Below are positions 1 to 5,083 of a DNA stretch of 7,560 nucleotides, piece after piece. How positions within the stretch are numbered: position 1 is the first letter of the stretch; each line of letters begins with the position of its first letter. The notes beneath the pieces are model-generated. The model worked only from the letters and a program-made list of their open reading frames with translations. It had not been told where the DNA came from and made no database searches. Location: the NCBI GenBank assembly GCA_900541395.1, contig UQJT01000068.1:1-7560 (forward strand). The letters are read 5' to 3'. The DNA is from an uncultured Desulfovibrio sp. (lineage in GTDB: Bacteria > Desulfobacterota > Desulfovibrionia > Desulfovibrionales > Desulfovibrionaceae). The translations under genes and the position numbers were made by a program.

Positions 1-3
1 TTT

Positions 4-52
4 GGAAAGGGGCCTCGAAGGGGGGCAACGCCCCCATAACAGGCCCCTTTCC
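4..52. repeat. Large inverted repeat with nested hairpin
   Basis: Arms at 4-15 and 41-52 are perfect 12-base complements (GGAAAGGGGCCT and its reverse complement). A second perfect stem, GGGGGC at 21-26 with GCCCCC at 30-35, sits inside the loop. No T-run follows on the plus strand, so it is not a classic terminator in that direction. It could be the 3' structure of a gene that ends before the window, or part of the structured block that continues to 231. Confidence 0.7.
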
Positions 53-92
53 CCCGCCCGGAGGGCACAAGGGATAGTGACAGAACAAACTG

Positions 93-114
93 AATTCAGC
101 CTGGGGGCTGAATT
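93..114. repeat. Inverted repeat (9-base arms)
   Basis: AATTCAGCC at 93-101 is perfectly complementary to GGCTGAATT at 106-114, with a 4-base loop. The sequence GAATTATGAA that begins inside the right arm (110-119) recurs exactly at 212-221, inside the next large palindrome, which links the two structures. Confidence 0.65.
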
Positions 115-129
115 ATGAAGATCATTCGC

Positions 130-193
130 CCAAAAAGGCGCTTTTTGGCTCATTCACGGCGCTTTCCGCGCCGCGCCGGGCTCACGTCCGGCG
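130..193. repeat. Three consecutive short hairpins
   Basis: Three stems follow one another: CCAAAAAG/CTTTTTGG (130-137 with 141-148), CGGCGC/GCGCCG (157-162 with 168-173) and CGCCGG/CCGGCG (174-179 with 188-193). GGCGCTTT occurs twice, at 138-145 and 158-165. No reading frame explains the structure. Its role is unknown. Confidence 0.55.
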
Positions 194-194
194 T

Positions 195-231
195 TAGAAG
201 TCATTTCATAGGAATTATGAAATGACTTCTA
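195..231. repeat. Perfect 16-base-arm palindrome upstream of the C4-like leader
   Basis: The arms at 195-210 and 216-231 are perfect 16-base complements around a 5-base loop (GGAAT). This is the longest perfect inverted repeat in the window, and it is AT-rich in a GC-rich genome. It ends seven bases before a TTGACT box at 238-243, so a repressor operator or cruciform at the promoter of the following transcript is plausible. A terminator for leftward or rightward transcription is less likely because no T-run follows on either strand. Confidence 0.7.
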
Positions 232-237
232 CATACC

Positions 238-264
238 TTGACTTTATACCCGCAATTGTATTTG
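238..264 (+). promoter_or_regulatory. Possible promoter of the C4-like transcript
   Basis: TTGACT at 238-243 matches the sigma-70 -35 box at five of six positions. The best -10 candidate, TATTTG at 259-264, lies 15 bases further on and matches only weakly. The position just after the 195-231 palindrome and upstream of the leader supports a start here. The -10 assignment is uncertain. Confidence 0.35.
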
Positions 265-277
265 CTTGCTTTCAGGT

Positions 278-303
278 GCTAGCAACCCCTTGAGGCACAC
301 CGG
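278..303 (+). promoter_or_regulatory. Putative antisense target in the leader (seqA-like)
   Basis: GCTAGCAACC at 278-287 is exactly complementary to 424-433 of the C4-like RNA. CACACCGG at 296-303 can pair with CCGG (411-414) plus TGTG (417-420), with an AG bulge. The two pairings run in collinear antiparallel order, as in the a/b targets of phage P1 C4 and the seqA/seqB pairs of phage P4 CI. GCTAGC is itself palindromic, which lowers the weight of the first match. The function is inferred from that arrangement. Confidence 0.45.
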
Positions 304-324
304 CTCACACCCGTCAGTTGTGAA

Positions 325-347
325 GAGCCCCGTCTTTGGCGGGGCCT
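325..347 (+). terminator. GC-rich hairpin in the leader, possible attenuator
   Basis: The core stem GCCCCG (327-332) pairs with CGGGGC (340-345) around the loop TCTTTGG. The following bases, CTCTCTAC, contain only a poor U-tract. It lies between the putative target and the C4-like RNA. In phage P4 the CI RNA acts by causing early transcription termination in the leader, so an attenuator at this place would fit, but the T-tract does not prove it. Confidence 0.35.
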
Positions 348-365
348 CTCTACGTATGCGCAAAC

Positions 366-441
366 TGTCGGGAGTGGGCTAATACAATACCCGTAAGGGA
401 AATACGTCCGCCGGAGTGTGTCCGGTTGCTAGCTCCCGACA
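366..441 (+). ncRNA. C4/CI-like phage antisense immunity RNA
   Basis: The closing stem TGTCGGGAG (366-374) pairs perfectly with CTCCCGACA (433-441). Inside it are CCC-GTAA-GGG (390-399), a GNRA-type tetraloop, and CCGGA-GTGTG-TCCGG (411-425). This three-way layout, the CCCGTAAGGGA core and the GGTTGCTAGCTCCCGAC 3' part match what I remember of the C4 antisense RNA family. Phage P1 uses C4 to silence ant/icd, and phage P4 uses the related CI RNA for immunity. The stems are seen in the sequence. The family name is from memory and needs a covariance-model check. The complementary target upstream (278-303) supports the call. Alternatives are an unrelated structured leader or a riboswitch. Confidence 0.6.
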
Positions 442-462
442 CGGCTTTTTTCCGGCCGTGTC
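438..462 (+). promoter_or_regulatory. Alternative hairpin competing with the C4-like closing stem
   Basis: GACACGGC (438-445) pairs perfectly with GCCGTGTC (455-462). The loop contains six T residues (446-451). Bases 438-441 are also needed for the closing stem of the C4-like RNA, so the two folds exclude each other. The T-run begins four bases after the C4-like closing stem, so that fold could end transcription while this one would remove it. The switch is an inference. Confidence 0.4.
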
Positions 463-488
463 CACGAGCAAGCCAAGCGAGGCGCCTC

Positions 489-782
489 ATGGACCATTCC
501 CCTTTTCCGGACGAATTTCCCTATACCGAGCCCACCCGCCCTCGCGCGGGCCACTTGTTCGCGAACGCCGATCCCGATGTCATTCTGTCCATGACGGCCG
601 ATATTCTGGCCTGCCTGGGCGACTTCGCGCGCCTGTATCCCGATGGGGACCTCCCGAGCGAAAGCGTGCGCGGTCTGGGCTATATCCTGAACCTGGCGGA
701 ACAAGGCGTATCTCTGGCCCACGAGAGCGTTCTGAAAATGCAGGAGCGACGGGAGGAAACGCCGGGCGCTCCGACTGCCTGA
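489..782 (+). CDS. Small protein of unknown function downstream of C4-like RNA
   Basis: This encodes 97 residues starting at MDHSPFPDEF. It is acidic to neutral, with no signal peptide or membrane segment. From about residue 25 it looks alpha-helical (DPDVILSMTADILACLGDF, then a second helix near ESVRGLGYILNLAEQG). Codon use is GC3-rich and gene-like. I do not recognise the family. The GHLF followed by an Ala/Leu helix is faintly like small phage-associated DUF3077-type proteins, but this is weak. The start is chosen at ATG 489 because the same frame upstream runs through the structured RNA; only a poor purine stretch (AAGCGAGG) precedes it. The frame is open back to 324, so a longer product starting at TTG 336 cannot be excluded. 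In phages with C4 or CI RNA, the gene in this place is the one the RNA controls (icd/ant or kil), so this is the candidate regulated gene. Confidence 0.65.
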   Translation: MDHSPFPDEFPYTEPTRPRAGHLFANADPDVILSMTADILACLGDFARLYPDGDLPSESVRGLGYILNLAEQGVSLAHESVLKMQERREETPGAPTA

Positions 783-832
783 ACCACATTTCTCCTCGCC
801 GGTTAAAGGACGTGACCTTTACCTGACGAAAA

Positions 833-863
833 TCCCCCAACGGCATATCGCGCTGTTGGGGGA
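833..863. terminator. Strong hairpin after the small gene, possible bidirectional terminator
   Basis: TCCCCCAAC (833-841) pairs with GTTGGGGGA (855-863), and three further pairs, one of them G-T, can extend the stem inward. Read on the minus strand the stem is followed by TTTTCG, so it can stop leftward transcripts coming from 1269 or beyond. On the plus strand it lies 51 bases after the stop of the small gene and could also end that message, though without a T-run. Confidence 0.5.
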
Positions 864-1093
864 CGCTTCATTCCGCCGGACCGGCTGTCGTTGCAGAAGT
901 CCGGCCACGCTCCAAGCCGCCGGGCAGGAGCTCCCCGCTCCCCTTCCCCCCACGACAATAGAAAACCGATCAAACGGCGGGCATGGTCAAAGAGTTTTTG
1001 ATGAAGCGAAACGGCATGAAACCTGACGGAAAAAACTGCAATTCGCCGGACGAAACGCCACGGTCGCCGCAAACGCGTCGCCTTTAACCGTCG

Positions 1094-1117
1094 ACGGCCC
1101 GGATACGACCGGGCCGT
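1094..1117. repeat. Inverted repeat, possible weak terminator
   Basis: ACGGCCCGG (1094-1102) pairs perfectly with CCGGGCCGT (1109-1117) around a 6-base loop. On the plus strand it is followed by TTCGCTT, and on the minus strand by no T-run. It lies 152 bases downstream of the stop of the minus-strand gene 1269-1712 and may form part of that gene's 3' end. Confidence 0.35.
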
Positions 1118-1268
1118 TTCGCTTGGCGCGCCGCAGGCGCTTATCCTGCGCCTCGGAAAGAGCTGTCGGAAGAATGAGGAATATCGAAGTATGTCGCGGG
1201 GTCCGTGTCGAAAGCGGACGAGGGAGAATGAAGAAAATGAACTCGAAAACGCGCGGGGTCCGTGCCGG

Positions 1269-1712
1269 TCAGTTCTGCCACTTGCCTTGGGCATAACGCG
1301 GCAGTTCGGTCAGGCGGCGGCTTTTAACGCGCTTGTACGCGCCCTGCAGCGCCTCTTCCTGGGTATTGCCCACCGATTCGTAGGTATGTTCGACGTACAT
1401 CAATTTGGCCATGTAGGTAAAATGCTTGTCTTTGGTCGGAAAAACTTCGATCTCCACGCTGGCGGGATCGATTTCGATGTACGTGGCCACCATCCTGCCG
1501 TCACGCGGAACCACCGTGGGTTTGGTCCGGCACGAATTGACGCTGGTGTTGCAGCGCTGCACATACTCGGCGACGAAACTGTCCAGTTTGGCCTTGACCT
1601 GGGCGGCATCCTCGGCGGGCACGGAGGCCCTGGCCGTTTTGGCCTGGGCTGCGGGAGCGGCCCAAAGCAACGCGCCGCACATCAGAGCGACAATCATCCA
1701 CACTTTCGACAT
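1269..1712 (-). CDS. Small exported protein of unknown function
   Basis: The product has 147 residues. A clear Sec signal peptide (residues 1-24) has the basic residue K3, a hydrophobic core VWMIVALMCGALLW and an AQA signal-peptidase I site before K25, so the mature protein of about 123 residues should be periplasmic. It has a cysteine pair, C54 and C61 (six residues between), that could form a disulfide, then a beta-rich middle (MVATYIEIDPASVEIEVFP) and a basic helical end. I do not recognise the family. ATG 1712 is chosen because GAGGA (1718-1722) lies five bases upstream of it; a GTG at 1727 would add five residues but would include the Shine-Dalgarno. The gene follows the VWA-OmpA gene on the same strand, with a strong terminator between them. 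Co-function in the envelope is only an inference from position. Confidence 0.8.
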   Translation of the reverse strand: MSKVWMIVALMCGALLWAAPAAQAKTARASVPAEDAAQVKAKLDSFVAEYVQRCNTSVNSCRTKPTVVPRDGRMVATYIEIDPASVEIEVFPTKDKHFTYMAKLMYVEHTYESVGNTQEEALQGAYKRVKSRRLTELPRYAQGKWQN

Positions 1713-1741
1713 AGACTTCCTCGACACGAAAAAAAGGGTTG

Positions 1742-1775
1742 AAAAAAGCCCGGCGGTCCGGGGGGACCGCCGGGC
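1742..1775 (-). terminator. Strong intrinsic terminator of the VWA-OmpA gene
   Basis: A perfect 12-base GC-rich stem (1748-1759 with 1764-1775) has a 4-base loop and, on the minus strand, is followed directly by six T residues (complement of 1742-1747). It lies 14 bases after the stop codon at 1790 and only 29 bases before the ATG at 1712, so the next gene is either served by read-through or by a promoter overlapping this structure. Confidence 0.9.
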
Positions 1776-1789
1776 GGGGACGCTTACGG

Positions 1790-2794
1790 CTAGTTGAAGA
1801 TGAGTTCAACGCGGCGGTTCAGGTAACGACCTTCAGCGGTGCTGTTGTCGTACTTGAAGGACTTGCCCATGCCGACGGCGAGGAGGTTCTGGGCGGGGAT
1901 GCCCTGCTGGATGAGGTAATTCTTCACGGCGTCGGCGCGGCGCTGCGACAGGCCCTTGTTATAGGCGTCGGTGCCGATGCTGTCGGTCCAGCCTTCCAGG
2001 GTCACGGTCACGCCGGGACGGCTCTTCAGGATGGAAGCCACTTCGTTCAGGATGCCCATGGCCTTGCTGTCCAGAGCATAGGAATCAAAAGCGAAGTTGA
2101 CGCCGTGCAGGATGATGGCTTCTTCCACCACGGTGTCGTAGAACACGTCGGCCACGAACTGATCCACGGCCTGCTGACTGGTCAGCAGATCGGCGGCGTT
2201 CACCATCACGGTGCAGTTATTGAGGGCGGCGATCTTGTTCAGCGTGGCTTCGCCTTCGGAACCGGCTTCAGCCAGAGACACGATGTGGAAGCACAGGCCG
2301 GGCTGGCTCTGGTAGATGGCGGCGGCTTCGGCCACGGGGTCGACGCCGCGGTTGGACATGCCGTCGCTGGCGATGATGACGGCGGTCGGGCGGGCCATCG
2401 CGGCGTATTCGGGGGCCAGGGCGGCCAGGCCGTTGCCCATCGGGGTCAGACGGCCGAAAATGGCGAGGTCGTCCCGCAGGGAGGCGAGGCTCTGATCCAT
2501 AACGCTCTGATTCCAGGCCGCGCCGGGCAGCAGCGTGGCGGCGGGGGCGAAGGTATGCAGCGACGCCATGTAGCCCAGATCGGGAATGGCGTTGTTCACC
2601 TTGGTCAGCACCTGTTTGGCCACGTCGATTTTGGGCGCCTTCAAAGTCGGGCTTTTCATCATCATAGAGCCGGAATAGTCGACCAGAAAATCGAAGCTAT
2701 CCACGGAACGGACAATGGATTCCGCGGCGTGGGCCACGGGCGTGAGGCCCATCACCAGCACGGCGGAAAGCAGCAGTGTACGAAGAGATTTCAT
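1790..2794 (-). CDS. Periplasmic VWA-OmpA fusion protein
   Basis: The product has 334 residues. The signal peptide spans residues 1-23 (MKSLRTLLLSAVLVMG, then AHA before A24), with no lipobox cysteine. A von Willebrand A domain (about 32-220) shows the metal-site motif DYSGS (39-43), a threonine at RLTP (T117) and ASDG (D144), so the MIDAS metal site looks complete. The OmpA C-terminal domain (about 228-334) carries VNFAFDS and then GWTDSIGTDAYNKGLSQRRAD. D271 and R286 correspond to the residues that bind diaminopimelate in E. coli OmpA, so peptidoglycan binding is expected. There is no beta-barrel, so the protein should be soluble or wall-bound in the periplasm. C168 and C194 may form a disulfide. 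ATG 2794 is chosen because GGAGG (2800-2804) lies five bases before it; the upstream ATG at 2806 overlaps that site. The partner and ligand are unknown. The domain architecture is certain and the role inferred. Confidence 0.92.
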   Translation of the reverse strand: MKSLRTLLLSAVLVMGLTPVAHAAESIVRSVDSFDFLVDYSGSMMMKSPTLKAPKIDVAKQVLTKVNNAIPDLGYMASLHTFAPAATLLPGAAWNQSVMDQSLASLRDDLAIFGRLTPMGNGLAALAPEYAAMARPTAVIIASDGMSNRGVDPVAEAAAIYQSQPGLCFHIVSLAEAGSEGEATLNKIAALNNCTVMVNAADLLTSQQAVDQFVADVFYDTVVEEAIILHGVNFAFDSYALDSKAMGILNEVASILKSRPGVTVTLEGWTDSIGTDAYNKGLSQRRADAVKNYLIQQGIPAQNLLAVGMGKSFKYDNSTAEGRYLNRRVELIFN

Positions 2795-2845
2795 GTAAGC
2801 CTCCATAGGGGTGGATAAAGTTTCAGCGCAAAGACTGATGGGCCA

Positions 2846-2874
2846 AACTTAGCAAAGCCACCCCCCAGGAGCAA
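2846..2874 (-). promoter_or_regulatory. Possible promoter of the VWA-OmpA gene
   Basis: Read on the minus strand, TTGCTC (complement of 2869-2874) is followed after exactly 17 bases by TAAGTT (complement of 2846-2851), which is preceded by TGC, an extended -10 feature. It lies between the dsrC terminator and the start codon and would give a leader of about 45 bases. The hexamers match only moderately. Confidence 0.35.
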
Positions 2875-2878
2875 GTAG

Positions 2879-2916
2879 AAAAAAGCAAAGGCAGAAGAGA
2901 TGTCTCTTCCGCCTTT
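2879..2916 (-). terminator. Intrinsic terminator of dsrC
   Basis: On the minus strand AAAGGCGGAAGAGA pairs with TCTCTTCTGCCTTT (2903-2916 with 2887-2900) through 14 positions including one G-T. The sequence GC and six T residues follow (complement of 2879-2884). It lies 44 bases after the stop codon at 2961, so dsrC is probably monocistronic. Confidence 0.88.
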
Positions 2917-2960
2917 TGATAATCAAAGCAACGACGCTCTAACGCCGCTATGACGAAGAC

Positions 2961-3278
2961 CTACACGCAGCCGGTGGGCTTGGGCAGACCGGCCATCTTG
3001 CAGGCTCCCTTGCCGGGGCCGGAGGGGAAGAGTTCGTACACTTCCTTCAGCTTGTAACCGGTGTTCTTGGACAGGATGCGCACCATGGGAGCGATGCCGT
3101 TCTTGCGGTAGTAATCCTGCAGGAAGTCCAGAACCTTCTGATGGTCGGGCGTGATTTCCGCGATACCTTCGGATTCCTTCACATATTCCAACCATTCGGG
3201 GCACCAGTCGTCGAAGCGCAGCAGGAAACCGTCTTCGTCAACCTCGAAGGTTTTCCCTTTGTAAGAGACTTCAGCCAT
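2961..3278 (-). CDS. dsrC: DsrC, sulfur carrier of dissimilatory sulfite reductase
   Basis: The product is 105 residues, the usual length for DsrC/TusE proteins. The sequence is near-canonical: an N-terminal FEVDEDGFLL, a central YYRKNGIAPMVRILSK helix-turn-helix-like segment, and the mobile C-terminal arm GKGACKMAGLPKPTGCV. C93 and the penultimate C104 are the two conserved redox cysteines that carry the trisulfide formed by DsrAB and pass it to the membrane DsrMKJOP complex. Having both separates true DsrC from TusE-like relatives with one. A further C26 is present. The start is ATG 3278, preceded at six bases by a perfect GGAGG (3285-3289). The gene is isolated from dsrAB, as in Desulfovibrio, with its own terminator. 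It is expected to be cytoplasmic and highly expressed. The identification is essentially certain. Confidence 0.97.
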   Translation of the reverse strand: MAEVSYKGKTFEVDEDGFLLRFDDWCPEWLEYVKESEGIAEITPDHQKVLDFLQDYYRKNGIAPMVRILSKNTGYKLKEVYELFPSGPGKGACKMAGLPKPTGCV

Positions 3279-3420
3279 GCGCGTCCTCCTTGGACAGTAT
3301 TGGACTGTTTGACGTTTTCGAACCCGCGCGGACGCGGGCGCGTAAAAACTGCAAAAAGGGGGGAGCAAAGAAAAGTCGAATCCCGTCTCTGCTTGAGACA
3401 AGCTGCCACAAATGCCCCTA
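3279..3420 (-). promoter_or_regulatory. dsrC leader and upstream control region
   Basis: The region holds the strong Shine-Dalgarno (3284-3291), an imperfect tandem 10-base repeat (TTGGACAGTA, then TTGGACTGTT, 3290-3309) that also contains the inverted repeat ACAGT/ACTGT (3294-3298 with 3304-3308), and a GC hairpin CCCGCG/CGCGGG (3323-3328 with 3333-3338). A sigma-70 promoter is presumably present, but I see no convincing -35/-10 pair. The repeats could bind a regulator or shape the leader RNA. Confidence 0.4.
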
Positions 3421-3509
3421 AATGGCAAGCGCGGCTGTCGGCTTTTCTTTTTAGCAGCAAGTCCGCCTTGTTACCCGAAAAAAACGGCGCTTTCCCCCAT
3501 CCTGAGCCG

Positions 3510-3548
3510 ACCGTTCCCCGCAACGTCGAAGACCGCGGTCGGAACGGT
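3510..3548 (-). terminator. Hairpin downstream of the CBS-ACT gene
   Basis: ACCGTTCC (3510-3517) pairs perfectly with GGAACGGT (3541-3548). The inner stem CCGC (3518-3521) pairs with GCGG (3535-3538). It lies 29 bases past the stop codon at 3577. No T-run follows immediately on the minus strand; a T7 run occurs only about 25 bases further on. It may be a weak or Rho-assisted terminator. Confidence 0.35.
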
Positions 3549-3576
3549 GAAAAGGCGCGGCGACGCCGGGCCGCAT

Positions 3577-4248
3577 CTACGCTTCGTGAACCTTCTCCCG
3601 CACCCAGTACAAGAGATCGAAACGCTCGCGCAGAGCTTCCACCAGACGGTTTTCCTCGGCGCGCTCCATGGGGCGGATGCGCAAAAACACCTCGCGCCAG
3701 TTGCCGCCCCGTTTGCTGTCGGAACTGAGCATGGAAATAAGGCTGGCGTCATATTCGCGCAACAGGTCGAAGATGGGACGCATGACGCCGGGCAGATCCT
3801 CCACGGCCAGGGCCACCTGCACGCCGCCGTGGCGCACGCCGGTAATCTGCACCAGCACCTTGAAGATGTCGTGATCCGTGATGATGCCCACCAGCGAACC
3901 CTCGTCGTCCACCACGGGCAGGCCGCCTATGGCGCGCTCCTCCATGAGCAGGGCCACCCGCTCCACGGTGTCGCGCACCTCGACCGTCACCGGATCGGGC
4001 GTCATGATGTCCCGCACCTTGATTTCCGAAAGCAGGTAATACAGCTCGTGCATGTCCAGGGTGGTGGCCTTGGAAGGCGAGGCGTCCTTGACGTCCCGGT
4101 CGGACACGATGCCGACGACCTTGTTCTGGGCGTCGACCACGGGCACCCGCCGGATGTCATACTCCTTCATCATTTTGGACACTTTGAGCATGGACGTTTC
4201 CGGGGTGGCGGTGATGACGTCCGTGGTCATCCAATCGCGTATCAGCAT
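3577..4248 (-). CDS. CBS-pair plus ACT-domain regulatory protein (AcuB type)
   Basis: The product has 223 residues and is cytoplasmic. Two CBS domains come first: about 7-60, with TPETSMLKVSKMMKEYDIRRVPVVD and SDRD at 49-52; and about 80-132, with VRDIMTPDPVTV, AIGGLPVVDDEG and TDHD at 124-127. The [S/T]DxD motifs are the usual adenine-nucleotide contacts. A C-terminal ACT-like domain (about 142-215) starts GGVQVALAVEDLPGVMRPI, like small-molecule-sensing ACT domains. Length and order match AcuB of Bacillus subtilis, named for acetoin use, whose exact role is unclear. ATG 4248 is chosen because GAGGAG (4255-4260) lies six bases upstream; an in-frame extension to 4308 lacks a good site. The neighbours do not reveal the regulated pathway. 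The domain calls are firm. The AcuB-like label is by architecture only. Confidence 0.9.
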   Translation of the reverse strand: MLIRDWMTTDVITATPETSMLKVSKMMKEYDIRRVPVVDAQNKVVGIVSDRDVKDASPSKATTLDMHELYYLLSEIKVRDIMTPDPVTVEVRDTVERVALLMEERAIGGLPVVDDEGSLVGIITDHDIFKVLVQITGVRHGGVQVALAVEDLPGVMRPIFDLLREYDASLISMLSSDSKRGGNWREVFLRIRPMERAEENRLVEALRERFDLLYWVREKVHEA

Positions 4249-4311
4249 GGTCCACTCCTCAATAACCGTTGAAAAACACGGTACGGCGCGGAGGCCGATT
4301 TCAGACAAAGC

Positions 4312-4340
4312 GCCGACGCGTCCCGCTTCGCGGCGTCGGC
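4312..4340 (-). terminator. Hairpin after the YchJ-like gene
   Basis: GCCGACGC (4312-4319) pairs with GCGTCGGC (4333-4340), and inside it CCGC-TTC-GCGG forms a competing or stacked stem. On the minus strand it is followed by GCTTTGTCT, an interrupted T-tract. It lies 94 bases after the stop at 4434 and 64 bases before the CBS-ACT start, so it could separate the two genes. Confidence 0.42.
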
Positions 4341-4433
4341 CGCCTCATGTCCGGGGTATACACGCAATCGCGCGGCGACACAACCGGACGCCCCGCGCTT
4401 CCGCCGCGCCGGTCCGGCTCCGTCCGCGCCCCG

Positions 4434-4925
4434 TCAACGGGGCATGCAGCATTTTTTATACTTCTTGCCGCTTCCGCAGGGACAGGGATCGTTGCGCCCC
4501 ACCTTGGGCTCCTCGCGGCGCACGGGCTGCCTGGCGTGCACGTTGCCGTCCACGTAGAACCAACGGCCGTCCTCCTTGCGGAAAAAGGCGTCCTCGCGCA
4601 GTTCCTGGGGCATGCCGTGCACGCTGTAGCGGGCGCAAAAGCTCACTTCGCCGGTGTCGTCGTCGGCGCCGCCCGCCGTGGTTTCCAAAATGTCCAGCGA
4701 CTCCCAGTTCATGAGGGACGACCATTCCTTAATATCGTCGGCGGACGTCTCTTCCCGAAACTCGGGGTGGGTGGACTCGTTGAGAAATTCGTACTTGCCG
4801 AGGCAGTGGGCCGTGTAACGGGCGCGCATCAAGGCTTCGGCCGTGGGAGCCTGGGCCGCGCCCTCCACGTAGGGGCCGCAGCAGGCGTCCAGTTCCAGGC
4901 CCGAACCGCAGGGACAAAGACTCAT
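4434..4925 (-). CDS. YchJ-type (UPF0225) protein with two SEC-C zinc motifs
   Basis: The product has 163 residues, close to E. coli YchJ (about 152). It has an N-terminal SEC-C motif with C4, C6, C15 and C16 ([17 protein letters not shown]), a middle domain of NTF2-like YchJ type (about 30-130: [18 protein letters not shown], then THPEF and [14 protein letters not shown]), and a second SEC-C motif at the C-terminus with C148, C150, C159 and C160 ([16 protein letters not shown]). The second resembles the SecA zinc tail. Both cysteine sets look complete. ATG 4925 starts just before the first motif, with GGAGG (4934-4938) eight bases upstream; an ATG at 4946 lacks a ribosome site. The biological role of this family is not established. 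A link to SecB or SecA-like partners is only suggested by the motif. Confidence 0.9.
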   Translation of the reverse strand: MSLCPCGSGLELDACCGPYVEGAAQAPTAEALMRARYTAHCLGKYEFLNESTHPEFREETSADDIKEWSSLMNWESLDILETTAGGADDDTGEVSFCARYSVHGMPQELREDAFFRKEDGRWFYVDGNVHARQPVRREEPKVGRNDPCPCGSGKKYKKCCMPR

Positions 4926-5032
4926 GGGAGGTGCCTCCGGAAACATCTTTTGAGGTTGTCGCGCCGGACATCCGGTCGCGCGGACTTCCGAGGCGCAGTT
5001 CGGCCGCCCCGGAGCGATGGGCGGCAGTGTGC

Positions 5033-5047
5033 CCGCAATCGTTGCGG
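5033..5047. repeat. Short perfect hairpin in the YchJ-like leader region
   Basis: CCGCAA (5033-5038) pairs with TTGCGG (5042-5047) around TCG. It lies between the terminator at 5084-5118 and the YchJ-like start. No T-run follows on either strand, and the function is unknown. Confidence 0.35.
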
Positions 5048-5083
5048 AACACAAGCCCCGGTCCCGGTCGGTCCGACATGCCC

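Larger units (their letters stand above)
783..1268. other. Gene-poor stretch with hairpins
   Basis: No convincing gene is seen on either strand. A minus-strand frame across 803-1294 encodes an Arg/Ser/Phe-rich sequence with no family character. A 34-codon plus-strand ORF at 983-1087 lacks a good Shine-Dalgarno sequence. The stretch contains the strong hairpin at 833-863, a hairpin at 1094-1117, AGGCGC/GCGCCT stems near 1133-1152, and an exact 13-base direct repeat (1195-1207 and 1252-1264). Confidence 0.6.

Noticed and set aside
366..441. Twister-ribozyme or riboswitch reading of the structured RNA (TAATAC and ACCCGTAAGGG resemble fragments of a twister core)
   Set aside because: The stem order and the complementary target upstream fit a C4/CI antisense RNA better, and the full twister core is not seen.
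983..1087. 34-codon plus-strand ORF (MVKEFLMKRNG start)
   Set aside because: No good Shine-Dalgarno, no neighbouring operon, and the composition is unremarkable; likely chance.
803..1294. 163-codon minus-strand ORF
   Set aside because: Arg/Ser/Phe-rich with no family character. It crosses strong hairpins and overlaps the end of the exported-protein gene.
1739..2818. 359-codon plus-strand ORF, His/Gly-rich
   Set aside because: It is the antisense shadow of the VWA-OmpA gene, whose domains are clear on the minus strand, and it contains the terminator.
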